Part shown: positions 1-12,062 of the stretch, one piece after another | Numbering within the stretch: position 1 is the first letter of the stretch | Layout: the number at the start of each line of letters is the position of its first letter | NCBI GenBank assembly: GCA_023374045.1 | Contig: CM041777.1 | Span: 90,514,300-90,578,299, forward strand | Source: Limonium bicolor | Taxonomy: Eukaryota; Streptophyta; Magnoliopsida; Caryophyllales; Plumbaginaceae | Direction: 5' to 3' | DNA: 64,000 nucleotides | Made by a program: the position numbers and the translations under genes | The notes under the pieces: generated by a model | Seen by the model: the letters and a program-made list of their open reading frames with translations, nothing else | Told to the model about the DNA's origin: nothing | The model's database searches: none

Positions 1-1304
1 TAAAATAATGGACTAAAGAAGAGATATTAATAAGGATAAATCTACTCCTAAAGTTAATATAACATGTAATACATCATTACATGAAATAAATACACCAGCT
101 TCAAGAGTGAATCAAAGAATGTATTTTTACTAGTCACAATGAATAATAAAGTAACCAACACTCAAAAACACAAATTAACACACTTTAGGGCAAAGAAATC
201 ATGTTGGACACAAACTATCACATGATATAAGTTCAAGTGTGCAAAAGTCTTGAACATTATAAGACATGACATTACATTATAACATAAAATGAAAAACAAA
301 AAACACCCTAAAATGAAGGTGGGCGGCAAACTCCATTGACCAACATGCCACCTTGCAAGACTTAACAAAATATCTTCGAAAGTAAGGCTTAGTCATCAAA
401 ACACTAATCATTGCCCATCCCTTCTCATTAAGACAAAGTAAGTCAACTTTCCTCCTCTCTCTCATCCTCCAAAAACTGAGAGCAGCTCCCTCCATTATCT
501 CTTTGATTTCTTTATCTTCTCTCTTGAAAGCATGAAGAACACTTAGAACATTTCGATGGTGAATTAAACCCATTCTTCTTTTCCTCTTCAAATATTTCCT
601 TTCTTTCACAACACACAAAGAGATCTTCAAGAGATCTTTCCCAACATTTTCAAGGTTGTTTCCAAGACATTTTGGAGCCATAAATTCGACCACCAACAGC
701 CCATGGAGCAAAGGAAAGCTTAAATCATCTTAAGGTATAAAAACATGCTCTAAAGTTCCACCATCCATTCCTATTAATAATGGCCAAAAATTCCCAGCTC
801 CTTTATGTATTTTTCTTCATATTTTCATGTGTAAAATGAAGCTAAACAAGCTTCTATTGTTGGCTGAAAATCAAGGCAAGAATCAACTTCAAAAATGACT
901 TCAAGGGTGAGTCATACACTAGTTCTTTTGAACTATTTAGTTACTTTTTATCCATTGATCTTTTCTGGACGAAATTCTCATCTAATTTTCATATTGTAGC
1001 TGAATTTCGGTGGAGAAATTCCTCCTAGAACATCAAATGTAAAATCATCTTCTTAAGACACATTTTGTGATTTAAAATCTTTCCTTATGTTATTGAGTCT
1101 TAAAGACCCTAACAAGATCTCTTTTCCATGTGTTCAAATATGTCAAAAATTGGAGCTTAAGCTGTTGTTAGGTTATGAAAGTTCAAGGAACAAATTTTTT
1201 GAAAAACATCACTCTGTGAAGGTAAACTCTAATCTAAGCTACTAAACTCTTGAATCGGCATATAAACTGTTGTTTGATGAACTAAAATGACTCCCCCTAT
1301 ATAA

Positions 1305-1659
1305 GGCCCCATTTTTTGTCAAAGTTTCAGCTGGTTTATGCATTATCAACTGGGACGATTAGCTCAACCCATTCTTTTGGGTGTATTATGGGTCAAGTAC
1401 CATCTACCCATGAAGCTTATTCAAAACAACATTATCAGTTGGTTAATCAGTTGGTTTACACATTATCAATAACATTACCAGTTGGTTTACGCATTTTCAG
1501 TCACATTATCAGCTGTTAATCAGTTCAAAAACTCTATTACAAAAAGAATAACTTATATTGATTTTTACACAATCATCTAGTTTTAAAATCAATCATCATT
1601 CCATATCAGCTTGTATTAGCTATCAGCTACCAGCTTCTAAAATTCAAAAGAATGGGGCC
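1305..1659. mobile_element. Tourist-like (PIF/Harbinger) MITE
   Basis: This is a 355-bp non-coding element with terminal inverted repeats GGCCCCATTTTTTG (left) and CAAAAGAATGGGGCC (right), flanked by the 3-bp duplication TAA at 1302-1304 and 1660-1662. A TAA duplication with a G/C-rich terminus is the PIF/Harbinger pattern. The interior has repeated CAGCTGGTTTA/CATTATCA words, partly in inverted order near the two ends. It has no transposase and would depend on one in trans. Confidence 0.75.
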
Positions 1660-3601
1660 TAATAAATAGGGTTGTGAGTGAAGAGTTGAGAAAAATAAGC
1701 TTGGAGCAAGAAGGGTAAGATTATAGCCTTAAAGCATATTTTAAGCTTTCAAAGTGTTTTTATAGTGGGTAAACAATCAAGGCCGAGATCATTCTGACTA
1801 AAATGGTCTACTAAGACCTAATAATGAACATAAAATGTTACTAACTCATTTGGATAAGCTGGTGAAAGATTTAATGACTTAAGGTCAAATTTACAAATAA
1901 AATGGGGTAAAAATGTAATAATCTGAAACTATACTGCCTTGGAAAAATTAGGCTGAGAATTTATGGTATTTTGGTGCAATTATGGCATACTTTAAGAGTA
2001 TGTTATGTATTTTACATTCGCCAAATGTTTAGGCTTACTTTTAGAGCTTTAATGCCTTTTATGCTTTAATAGCATAGGTTAAGGTTTTAAATTATTTTTG
2101 GTGTTATTCTAGTTATTTCAGTGTACTAAGAGTGGTTTGGGTACACTTAGGCAGTTTGGAAAACTTTGGAGAGTAATTGAAATGATTAAAGGGTAAAAAG
2201 ATAATTTAAAAGACTTTAGGAGAAATGTAATGAAAAGGAGGTGTATAACCTATGATTTGGCTGAATAGGTTAATGTAATAAACTTGGGAGTATAATATAA
2301 GTAATATGGTCGAGAGTTGGGAGGCCAAGTGGTGAAATATAGAATTTATAAGTTTAAGGAGCAAAATGTAAATTCTAGAAAACATTTAGGGTCAAGTTGT
2401 AATTTGTGGAAGTTGTGGTCAAAACTGAGTCTATGGTCAACCTTAGGTGATATATGGACCATTGACCAGATTAAGAAGAAAAAGGGCTTAATTGTAATTT
2501 TGGAGGAATTTAAGAGTTATTTGTAAAGTGTGGAAAATGTTAGGGTCAAACTGTAATTATGGAAAATATGGGTCAATGGAAGATTGTTAGTCAACTTAGG
2601 AGGAAATGTTGAGGGTTTGACCAATTAAAAGAAATTAGAAGTGGAAATGTAAGTTAAAGAAAGATTAGAGGTTGTTTGTAAAGTTTAGAAAGTATAAGGG
2701 GTCAAAATGCAATTTTAGAAAATATTAGTGTGGAAAAGCATAACAGCCCATGTAGGGGTCTATTTGTAATTAGGTGAAGTTGGTGGGTTGGAATTTGTGG
2801 ATTAAATTTGAAGGTTAAGATAGATGTGGATTAACGATTAAATTGTAAGATTTTAAAATGTGTGGCAACTTTGTAATTTAAGGAAAATAGTGTGAAACTA
2901 AGGAAAAAATACTTGGGGCCTGTTCAGTAATATTATATAGCTAGCATAGCACCTTGGAATGAAAGAAATGAGGCATTGGAGTTATAATATATGATATGGA
3001 ATGTCATTGTAATGTTAAAAACAAATGAGGGCAAAAGTGTAATATATAAGAATTATGGGTGCATGTCGAGAGTAATGAGGATTTAGGAATGTATTTTAGT
3101 ATAAGGTAGAATGTTATATGACATAGCATTAAGAAAATGGTATTACTGTTTAGTATGTGAAAGTTAGCACAATAAAGGAAGATTAGTGCTTCATGTAAAA
3201 TAATGAGGTTTATTATTATATAGGGAGTTTTATAATTCATATAAATGAGTATGAATACTTAGAGATTTGTGGGATGATATACTATGGTTGGATAACCATA
3301 TTAATTAAGATGGAGTTTATTATAAGGTGGGGAAATTCAATATGTAATATTAAGACATTAGGACTTAATGTCATTGTCTAAGGAGTTATATTAAATAATT
3401 GAATTATATAATTCAAGGAATTATAGTGAAGTATATATATAATATTGTTGACTTGTATACATAGACCAATTCAGCCTAAATGACCAAGAAGATCAAGTTG
3501 ACCAACTTATGACTAAGTGGGATTTAAATGTCAAAGGTTACTAATACCTTAAGGTCAACTATATTAATCATTACAGTAACAAGACTATATGGATGAGTAA
3601 G

Positions 3602-3621
3602 TATATATATATATATATATA
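3602..3621. repeat. (TA)n microsatellite
   Basis: Uninterrupted TA dinucleotide run inside AT-rich LTR-like DNA. Confidence 0.8.
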
Positions 3622-5344
3622 TTCTCATGAATTAAGAAATAACTAATGAGAACTAATCCTAAGTTGTAATATAATACAACATGTTAATTATTATAGTTAA
3701 TCAATCACGGGTTGAACATACGAAGGATTAGCAGTTATTCGGGATACCAAGTTACTTGAATCATAGTATACTAATACTTAGCATATACGAATGTATATTC
3801 CAGAGCTGAGTAGATAGAGGAGACAAGCCCGGGATTCGGACATCTGCTCTCCTCACATTAGGTGTACGGTATGTTATTGCGTGCTCTGAATGTCCTGAGG
3901 GTTTCCTTGGGTTCGGATTGTTTGTATGTATGTTGACAAGAGTGATATGTGTGATTAATATTGATATGTTTATGTGCATTAATTGCCCGACTATCACGCG
4001 TTATTAATTGTGCGTGAACGTCTTTTGGACAAAAGTGATACCAATTATCACTCGACTTAAGTTATAAACAAGATTAGGAGAATGGACATCATAAAATTCC
4101 TAATCAACCTAAGTAAAAGACTTAGGGAAGAGATTCAATAATTCCAATCTCTAGAGCTTGTACTCGAACATGAATATGACCCAGATGACTTCTAGGTATT
4201 GTGTAAGAAATGGCATCTTCATCGAATTATATTCACTATAACCTAAGCATAGATCTTAGGTGGGATGATTAGGAAAACTTAATCACATAGTGAACCATAT
4301 TGTATATAAGGAGAAATCCAGATAATCTTGGTTGCGCATAGTGATCACAATAGAGTCCGGTGAGTGTTACAGGTCCGCTCGTATGTTATTCCTTTTGATT
4401 AGATTGATCATTGGATGGAGTTCCCACGAAAAGGGAATGGCTTCGGTCGTTGGTGTCCCGCCAGACAATAGGTGACATAAGGAGGATTCGGAGTCCACAC
4501 GTTAAGGGGATGGCTACTGCCATTGGTGGCCCACCATTATAGGGGAAAGTGTTGAGGACATGTCGTTTCCAACTTAACGATTGTCAGTGGATGAGAATTA
4601 AGTAATTTAAATTAATAGACACGGTCTAATCAGTATTAGAGATTCAGATAACTTTCATACAGTGGATTATTATTTAACGTCTTGAAGGCCAAATAAACGA
4701 TAATTGTTCAATTAATACAACACTTGCACTGTTATTTATGCACTCGTTTATCGTATCGATTACATGTGCTTGATATGTATGGATTCAGATATGAATATTT
4801 GTATGGACTGTTGTATGTTATCGCATCACATTTCATTTATTATTATACATGTAAAACGGAACAGCATGTAATGAACCTCATGTTAAGACGACAAATTAAC
4901 TTAAGAAGTCTGAAGGTCCATAAGGGTCATACTTTAGCATATTCAGTATTTTACTGAGCCTATACGACAACACATTACAGGAGTGTGACCGAGACCGGAA
5001 ACCGGAGTGCGGGAGACTATTGGGTAGCTAGCAGTTTATTTTGATATTGCACTATTGGACTTCTCTTGTAATATGTACCATAGTTGTATATGGATTTGGG
5101 GATGTTTAGACTGCTCACTTGTCTATGTATTATGGATTTAGTTATGGATTTGATATTGTATACTATTTTGGTTATCTATCTCGAGTCATCATGGTGGTTA
5201 TATATTTTGTGTAAGTGGACACTTCTTCACTCACATGGGTGAGTGATGGCGGTAGCACCCAAGTGAGAATGATTGGCTTTTAATTTTCCGCTGCGATCCA
5301 TTTTTATTCATGTTAATATGAGGCTACAGAGTAGGGGTGTTACA

Positions 5345-5878
5345 TAACCCATCCCAGAAAGACTCTAGGACCATTAGAGTTAGTACGGTGTTACCCCAAC
5401 TGCAGCAATCCATCCTTTGAAGATTCATGAGCTTAGGTGACCATGGATATTACCCAAGGTCGCCTTAGAATCCAATAACACCATCTGCCCTTCCTCCTCA
5501 CTCTTATTGATAGAAGTCATCAACCTCTATTCCTCCAATTTCAGAGACTCGTCCTCTACCCTCAACATTTGGTTCACAGGCGATGGATTCTAGGGAAGAG
5601 ACAAGGCTACTTCCACTTCCTTCTTTTGATTCCTCTCCACTGCTTTTGTCATCTTTCTCCCTAGACCCATTACTTTGCCGGAGGACGCAACCAAGACTAG
5701 CACATCGAGCTCTCAACCAAGGTCCATATTGATAATCATTTTCCCCAACATCCTTCATATCTCTACATTCCCTGGAACCGTGTGTTTGTCTTCCTCATAT
5801 GAGGAAAAAAATCGGAAGGGTCTTATAAGTGAGCCAAAACTTATAAGTCGTTCCCATCATGCACGCAGTAAGGACATC
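5345..5878 (-). pseudogene. Putative LINE ORF1 remnant (DUF4283 / zf-CCHC_4 type)
   Basis: On the minus strand an 84-residue open frame (5758-5504) contains QYGPWLRARCA. The YGPWLRA word followed by an acidic, Ser/Lys-rich tail is typical of the end of the DUF4283/zf-CCHC_4 region of plant L1-type ORF1 and related proteins. Translated sequence on both sides continues only with stops and shifts, so it is a broken fragment. It is bounded by an LTR end on the left and interrupted by a solo LTR on the right. The family assignment rests on one short motif. Confidence 0.4.
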
Positions 5879-7870
5879 TAAAATACCCCGAACTTAAATA
5901 TGGTGATTAAATTATTCTAATATGAATTTCAGAGGCCTAATGATTCCTAAAGAGCTTTGGTGAAGAAAGTAAAACCAAAAGAAAAGAGAAAACGCTTAAA
6001 AAGCGTAAAACGTAAAAATGAGCGTTACGTAACCATAGGAGGTATATGACCTCGGTTAGGGTCCTAGATGGATTCCTAGGGCTTAATTACACCTAAATAA
6101 TGTGTGGGAACAAATCCCGAAGAAAACAGATCCATATAGTTGGTTAAAAACACAAACGAGCTTTAAAGCACGTTTTTCGAGAAAACCCAAAAATGTGACT
6201 TTAAGTGGTCAAACAGACCCGTAAAAATTATGGTTGACCATATAACTATAATTAAATATTAATTAAGCCTAAGAGCTATTAAATATAAAGAAACGAGAAA
6301 AATCCGGAAAACGGGCCCGGTTAGTGAATAGTACCCAAACCGGGAATTTCACGAGCGTTTCTGCGAAAAGATGAAAACGCCCTTCCCTCTCTCCTCTCAT
6401 TTCTTTCTTTTCTCTCCTTCCCTTATTCTTCTCCACCATATATTCTCCCTCCTTCCTTCTCCATTTCAGGCGATTTTGAAGCCCTCTCATGGTAGCCCTC
6501 TTCCTTCTCATGCCCAAGCCAACTCTCCCAAATCCAAAAATAAACACATATTTGTGTTCCTCTCACCAAGAGCTACATTTCCCTCTTTTCAAAATCTCAA
6601 ATGGTTGAAGTTGACTTCCATGGGTATAGCCCATTTGAAGAGAAATCTGGAGTTTCTTGAGCTTGGATGCCTCCTCTTTGTTTTAAGGTAAGAAAAAATC
6701 ACAAAAGCCACTCTTTCCTTCATTTTGTATATGACCTTTTTTTGCCTCCCCAATTTCCTTATGTTCCCTTCCTTGAATGAGCCTTGTTCTAGCTTCAAAA
6801 GCTTATGGGGATCCCTCTTTGATTCATGCCCAAAACCCAATTTTAGGGTTGTAAGGTAGATATCCAACTTTTGTGCTTTAAGCACTCCCTTGGTAAATTG
6901 GAATGATTCATGAATCTAGGTATATTGTTTAGTTTTTAATTCCCCACTTGGATGTTGGTCAAGAGAATTGGGTAATTGGATTGCCTTGACCGATTTTTGC
7001 ATCAAAAGGAATGGAAAAGAGAAAAAGGAGAAGAGAAGGAGAACACTTGGGAGATTAAGGTAAATAATCTACCTTGAATCCATCCTTAATGCCTTAGAAA
7101 TTTTTGGATGGGAATTTAAAAAGAATGGACTAAATTTGAGTTATGAATGTGTTTGATAGTTAGAGGAGAGAATTATGGTTGTTGTGTGATTTAAGGGGCT
7201 TGGAGCCATGCACTTTATGATTAATGCTTATATTGTTGATTGGTGAATTTTGGATGAGTATTGTGTGCTGGTAGGATCCTTTATGGATGTGACTAGTTGA
7301 ATTGTTTAGGAAATGAGAATTGATACATTTGGGAATGTTAGAATTGTAGGTGAACTATGGCAAAATTTTTGTAGGAATAAGTGAGTTCAGGTGATGTTAT
7401 GAGATTGAAGAGCTTAAGGTTGACTAGGAGTGGAAAGGAATTGATTTAAGGTGTTAATGGAAGGATGGTGTGGAGTTATGCAAAATCTGTAGCAAAATGG
7501 TATAAGGGTGCCTTGGAAGAGTTAGAAAAGAATTAGAGTGTATGACCTTGGAAATGGTGAGTGAACTTGAGTAATGAATTTGCAAATGGTTAGAAAGGAT
7601 TGGACTGGTCAAAATGGGTGAGAACAAGAGGTAAGTTGTTAAGGAAAGGTTAGAAATGCACAAGTGTGCATAAGTGCAAAAATGAGGAATGTGAATTTGT
7701 TGAATTGAGCAAAGATTGAGTAAAGGTTTGATCAATGATTTAAGAAGGTTTAATGAGTGTTTACGGTGTTTTAACATGTTTGAAAACATATGGAAAGATT
7801 AGGAATAGATTGGGTGAGGATTAAGGTTGGATTTGGGGTTGAAAATGTAATTTTAGCAGCTTTTTAGCAG

Positions 7871-8050
7871 GGTCCGGGACTTAGGGGCCGGACCAAGTCC
7901 CGGACCACCATTAAAAACATGCCGAGAGTGAGCTAGTACATTGGTCCGAGACCTTAGTCTAGGACCAAGACCCGGACCAAGTGAAAAAAGGCCGAGAGTT
8001 AGAAAATGCATTGGTCCGGGACTTTGGGGCCGGACTAAGTCCCGGACCAC
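7871..8050 (+). repeat. LTR hairpin array, GGTCCGGG/CCCGGACC type
   Basis: Three units of about 70 bp start near 7871, 7941 and 8012. Each is an imperfect palindrome beginning GGTCCG and ending CGGACC with an internal GGGGCCGGAC or similar. The spacers contain GCCGAGAGT and end in a short CATT. Function is unknown. Confidence 0.7.
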
Positions 8051-9923
8051 CCCCAGAATTTCACGTGAGTGTTTTAAAGGCCTTAAAAGGTGGGGGATTG
8101 ATTTGTAATGGTTTTAGATGATGTTTAGGACTTGTTGGTGACATGTAAAGGTCCTTAGAAGTATAAACAAGTATGAGAAGTGAATGAGGAAGTTGAGAAC
8201 TTAAGGACACTTGAGCAAAATTAAGAGTAACGGGATAACGGGGTTAACTACGGGAGTAATAGTCGTGTACATACCGTATTACCTTAATGTTAATAGAAAC
8301 GCTCGAAATGTTATCAAAATTTGAGAACAACCCGAGCAACGTAAGACGACACGGTAGAGTAATGCCATGGTGAAAGGTATGGTTTTCTTGTAACTTGTGT
8401 CCTGCCGAGTCCTCTCGGCTTGTGTGCTGTTTGCTTGTGTGCTGGCCTAACAAGATAAATGCATATAAAATGTTTATTGCATTGTTATGTATATCTTGAT
8501 GCTTGTTGCATGTGCTACCCTTCCTTGCGTGATTGTGTGGTCTAACATAGTGTCGTAGACCGAAACACAAACAATTACTGTATGCTTAGTAACTTATAGA
8601 ACAGAGTCGTCCCACAAAATAACACAAACGCGGGAAACACATAAGAACTACCAACTGGAGAACAACGAAAGTTCAAACTAAATGAACTCACTTGAATGTG
8701 AAAAGTTACGGGACTAATAAACTCCCTCTTTAACGGTTAGAGAACCGAAACGAAACAGTCCACGAAATGAACAATAGTGGAAAGACATAAAGAACCTCAT
8801 TAGGATAACAACGAAAGTTCAATGTTATGAAATCAAGAGAAAAGTAAAAAGAAATATACGGGACCACCAAATCCCTTATAAGAGACAGTCGACCTCCTAT
8901 ATGAGGATCCGACCCAGTAAGAGAAAATAACCCGAATTTATAAGTATTCAAAATATTGGGGCAACCCTTAATTATGAGAATACAAGAACTTGAGAAAATT
9001 CCCTAAGTCATTAGATGACATCGAGAGTGATGTTTCTAGACTAATTTACATAAATATGTTATGCTCCGAGAGAGGAGTATTTGGGAATATGAGAAGTCCA
9101 GTAGAGATATGGGCGTTTGCGTAAGTAAGGAACTAAGAGAGTAGTTCCGGTAGCTAGTTGAGCCTTCCCACCATGTTAGACCCAGAGTAGGGTCGAAACC
9201 GGGGAAGTAAGACTAGGCTTGAAAGCCCGGTGGTGAGTCTTGTGTTCGACTCTGCCCGGAGGCCATGTGTATTGGCTTAAGAATTATTTAAGAGAAGAAC
9301 AATAGAGAAAGTAGAATGAGACCGGTAGTGTCTAAAGAACTAAGAGAACAAATAAGTGTCCAGAGAGAATGGAAAGTTATTGAACAATGAGAACGGGTCG
9401 TCTATGAGGTAGAACCCTCATGGCCTAAGAGTGAGATTGTGTAAACTAACTAACTAATGTGTTAGTCTCACTGATTATATTCTATGTTTGAATACTTGTA
9501 TGAATGCAAGCATGTTGTATGTTTATTGCATTTCATGTTTTGATTTAAATAAAATCAATCGCATGTTAGATGAGAATTAGTTGAGTGTGGACCGGTAGTA
9601 AAGGGTTACACGACTACCATACGAGCAAAGGTGCTGAGCCACTTTGGGGCCACCCATTCTTTTTCAGGTACGTGGAGCCGGTAACCGTTCGAGAGTAGGA
9701 CGGGGATGCTACGGCATGTGGTAGTAGTTAGATTATGTAATTACATTGTAATTGTAATTGTTAGCATTGTAAAATAGAAAGTATATCGGCATTTGGATTG
9801 TAATAGAAACTCGGTATAGTTTGTATTGAATGAGACTCGGTTAGCAAAGAATGAGAACTATATTTGTATTGAGTACTCGGTTATTCTGGTCCATCAGACT
9901 GATGTTGTATTGAGTTAGGCCTT

Positions 9924-9945
9924 GTTAGCCACGTGGGTGGCTAAC
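9924..9945 (+). promoter_or_regulatory. G-box hairpin near the LTR 3' end
   Basis: Perfect 9-bp stem GTTAGCCAC / GTGGCTAAC with a 4-nt GTGG loop; the palindrome includes the G-box core CACGTG. The same element occurs in every Tekay-type LTR here about 100 bp from the LTR 3' end. Confidence 0.6.
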
Positions 9946-10110
9946 GACAATGTTTCACCCGCCAGTTGTATTAGATTATCTTCTGCAATTGTATTGACTA
10001 ATGAAGTGATTATGTGTTTGTAAAACCCCAACTACTGACAACGCACTAATAACATATCGCAGCGGAATTCATAACTCACAACATCACTTAACTCTTTGGT
10101 GTTACACGCC

Positions 10111-10132
10111 GTTAGCCACCCACGTGGCTAAC
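10111..10132 (-). promoter_or_regulatory. G-box hairpin of the minus solo LTR
   Basis: Same 9-bp stem GTTAGCCAC / GTGGCTAAC and CACGTG core as in the sister LTRs, located close to the end carrying TGTAA on the plus strand. Confidence 0.6.
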
Positions 10133-11875
10133 AAGGCTAACATACATACATCGTACCGGTCTGATGGACTAAATTCCCGAGCAACTACACATTAAACCCT
10201 TACCATGTCCAACATTCATTGTACACTTACATTACAACTGTACCGAGTATTTACAACTAATGCCGATAACAATTTCGGTCTTACTACACCTACAATACAT
10301 CCTCCAATTGAATGTCTACCATGTACAACAACTACCCGTCCTACTCTCGAACGGCTTCCAGCTCCTTCGTACCTGTAGAGTAATGGGGCCCCCAAAGGGG
10401 GGTCAGCACCTTTGCTGGTATGGTAACCCGCAGCCCGCATGCTACCGGGCCACGCACGACTAATTGTCGTCTTAACATGCAGTTGATTATATTTAATTCG
10501 TGCATGGAGATTATAAACACACAATATTTTACATTCCACAAGGACGGCTCAACAAACGAAACATCGCATTTATATTAATAAATCACTCATTGTGTTCCTC
10601 AATCCTAGAGTATTTCTCCTCTAATGGAGCTATTTCCTTAATAGACGACACTTACCTGCTATCGGGTTATCCTTAACGTCTCTTGTTATAACTGGGATTC
10701 ATATCCATGATCCACACCATTCACTTTTAAACAACATATAACATCACATCGTAATTAATTACAGTACATCAACAACACATAACATAACGGGTACGGATCT
10801 CTTTAGGAACCGTCCCAAACATAGTTAGTTCACTGGGAGAGCCTAGAGAATGCTGTCAAACTCATGCTAAGCTCGTTTACATAACTCGTTACTGTCTGTT
10901 AAACGAACGGATAACTTAACATAAAGATGGATCGGATTTAGTGATCCGAACTCATCATACATAATTCCCCAACAGACGTGAGTCAAGAGCCTTGGTTAAG
11001 CTCAGGGGTGATTGAAGACCAATGAAAGAAAAAACAACCAACAGAATGAAAGTTGAAGAAACTGTATACAACAACTCCCAAACACCGCCGCGACCGGAAC
11101 GATCGGATTCCTCACTCCCCCCATAATATATATATATACACAGATAAAGACTCCGCTGTGGAATCTAACACATCAATACACTATGTAGTATCACAACTGA
11201 GTTAGACACACAAAAGATGTTCACACATTCACAACAACAACATTCACAACATCACAAACTAACTCACTCATAGCCGTGGTTAGAACGTCCCCATAGTTCG
11301 GGTCGTTGAATCCGAATACCGAGATCGATCTTATGATAGATCTAGACACAACTAACTAAGGTTTAACACTTCGAGGTTAAACGGTATCGGAACTAAGTGC
11401 GCCACATATATGAATTACTATAAACTCATTACATGTATTATCTTACAAGGTGGCAAACACCAGAGAAAAACACATTGGCATACAAGCCGGTGTAATCCGG
11501 TAGGACACAGGTTGCAAGAAAACCATACCTGTCACCGTGGGGAATTACTTTACCGGTGTTCTCACATTCCTCGATTCACACTTGTTCCTCATGTCATACT
11601 CTTGAACCACTATTTACATGTCAAATGGTTCAATTAATATTAAGGTGTTACGGTAGGTACATAATTGCTACTCCCGTACTTACCCCGTTATCCCGTTATT
11701 TCGGTTTAACGTTGGGTACTAAAACTCACAACTTTCTCAATCATTTCCAACACTTGTTTATACTTCCAATGGCCTTTAAAACTCACCAAACAAGGCCTAA
11801 TCCACATCTAAAACCATTATCATTCACTTCCCCATCTTAAACACACTTAATAACACTCTCTGGTGCATTTCTAGG

Positions 11876-12062
11876 GTGGTCCGGGTTTGTGTCCGAGTTT
11901 ACAAACCCGGAACACACCGTCGTAAACCTTTCTGCCCAATTTTTTACCTGGTCCGGGTTTGTATCCGGGTTTACAAACCCAGACCACATACAGACTTGAC
12001 TCTCGGGTCTATTTTTGGGGTGTTCAGGGGTTTAGGTTCTGGTTGCAAACCCGGAACACTCC
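11876..12062 (-). repeat. LTR hairpin array, TCCGGGTTT/AAACCCGGA type
   Basis: Three units of about 70 bp each pair TCCGGGTTTGT with ACAAACCCGGA or a degenerate version, separated by less conserved spacers. It occupies the same place in the LTR as the arrays of the other elements but uses different stem bases. Confidence 0.65.

Larger units (their letters stand above)
1..5344 (+). repeat. LTR-like AT-rich repeat, right end of a plus-strand LTR
   Basis: The segment ends at 5344 in GGGGTGTTACA, the same 3' end as the other Tekay-type LTRs in the window, preceded by a CCGCTGCG block as in those LTRs. No primer-binding site follows, so it is a 3' or solo LTR end rather than a 5' LTR. I could not find the matching TG start, and part of the AT-rich left side may be another repeat. 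No convincing coding sequence is present. Around 4410-4530 two related GC-richer units (GGGAATGGCTTCGG... and GGGGATGGCTACTG...) resemble a short tandem duplication. Confidence 0.45.

Noticed and set aside
277..711. 144-codon minus-strand open frame, Lys/Arg-rich
   Set aside because: No recognised domain, lies in repeat DNA, composition typical of chance frames in AT-rich sequence. A profile search could overturn this.
2914..2960. GGGGCCTGTTCAGTAA, resembling a Tourist terminus
   Set aside because: No matching inverted terminus or target duplication found nearby.
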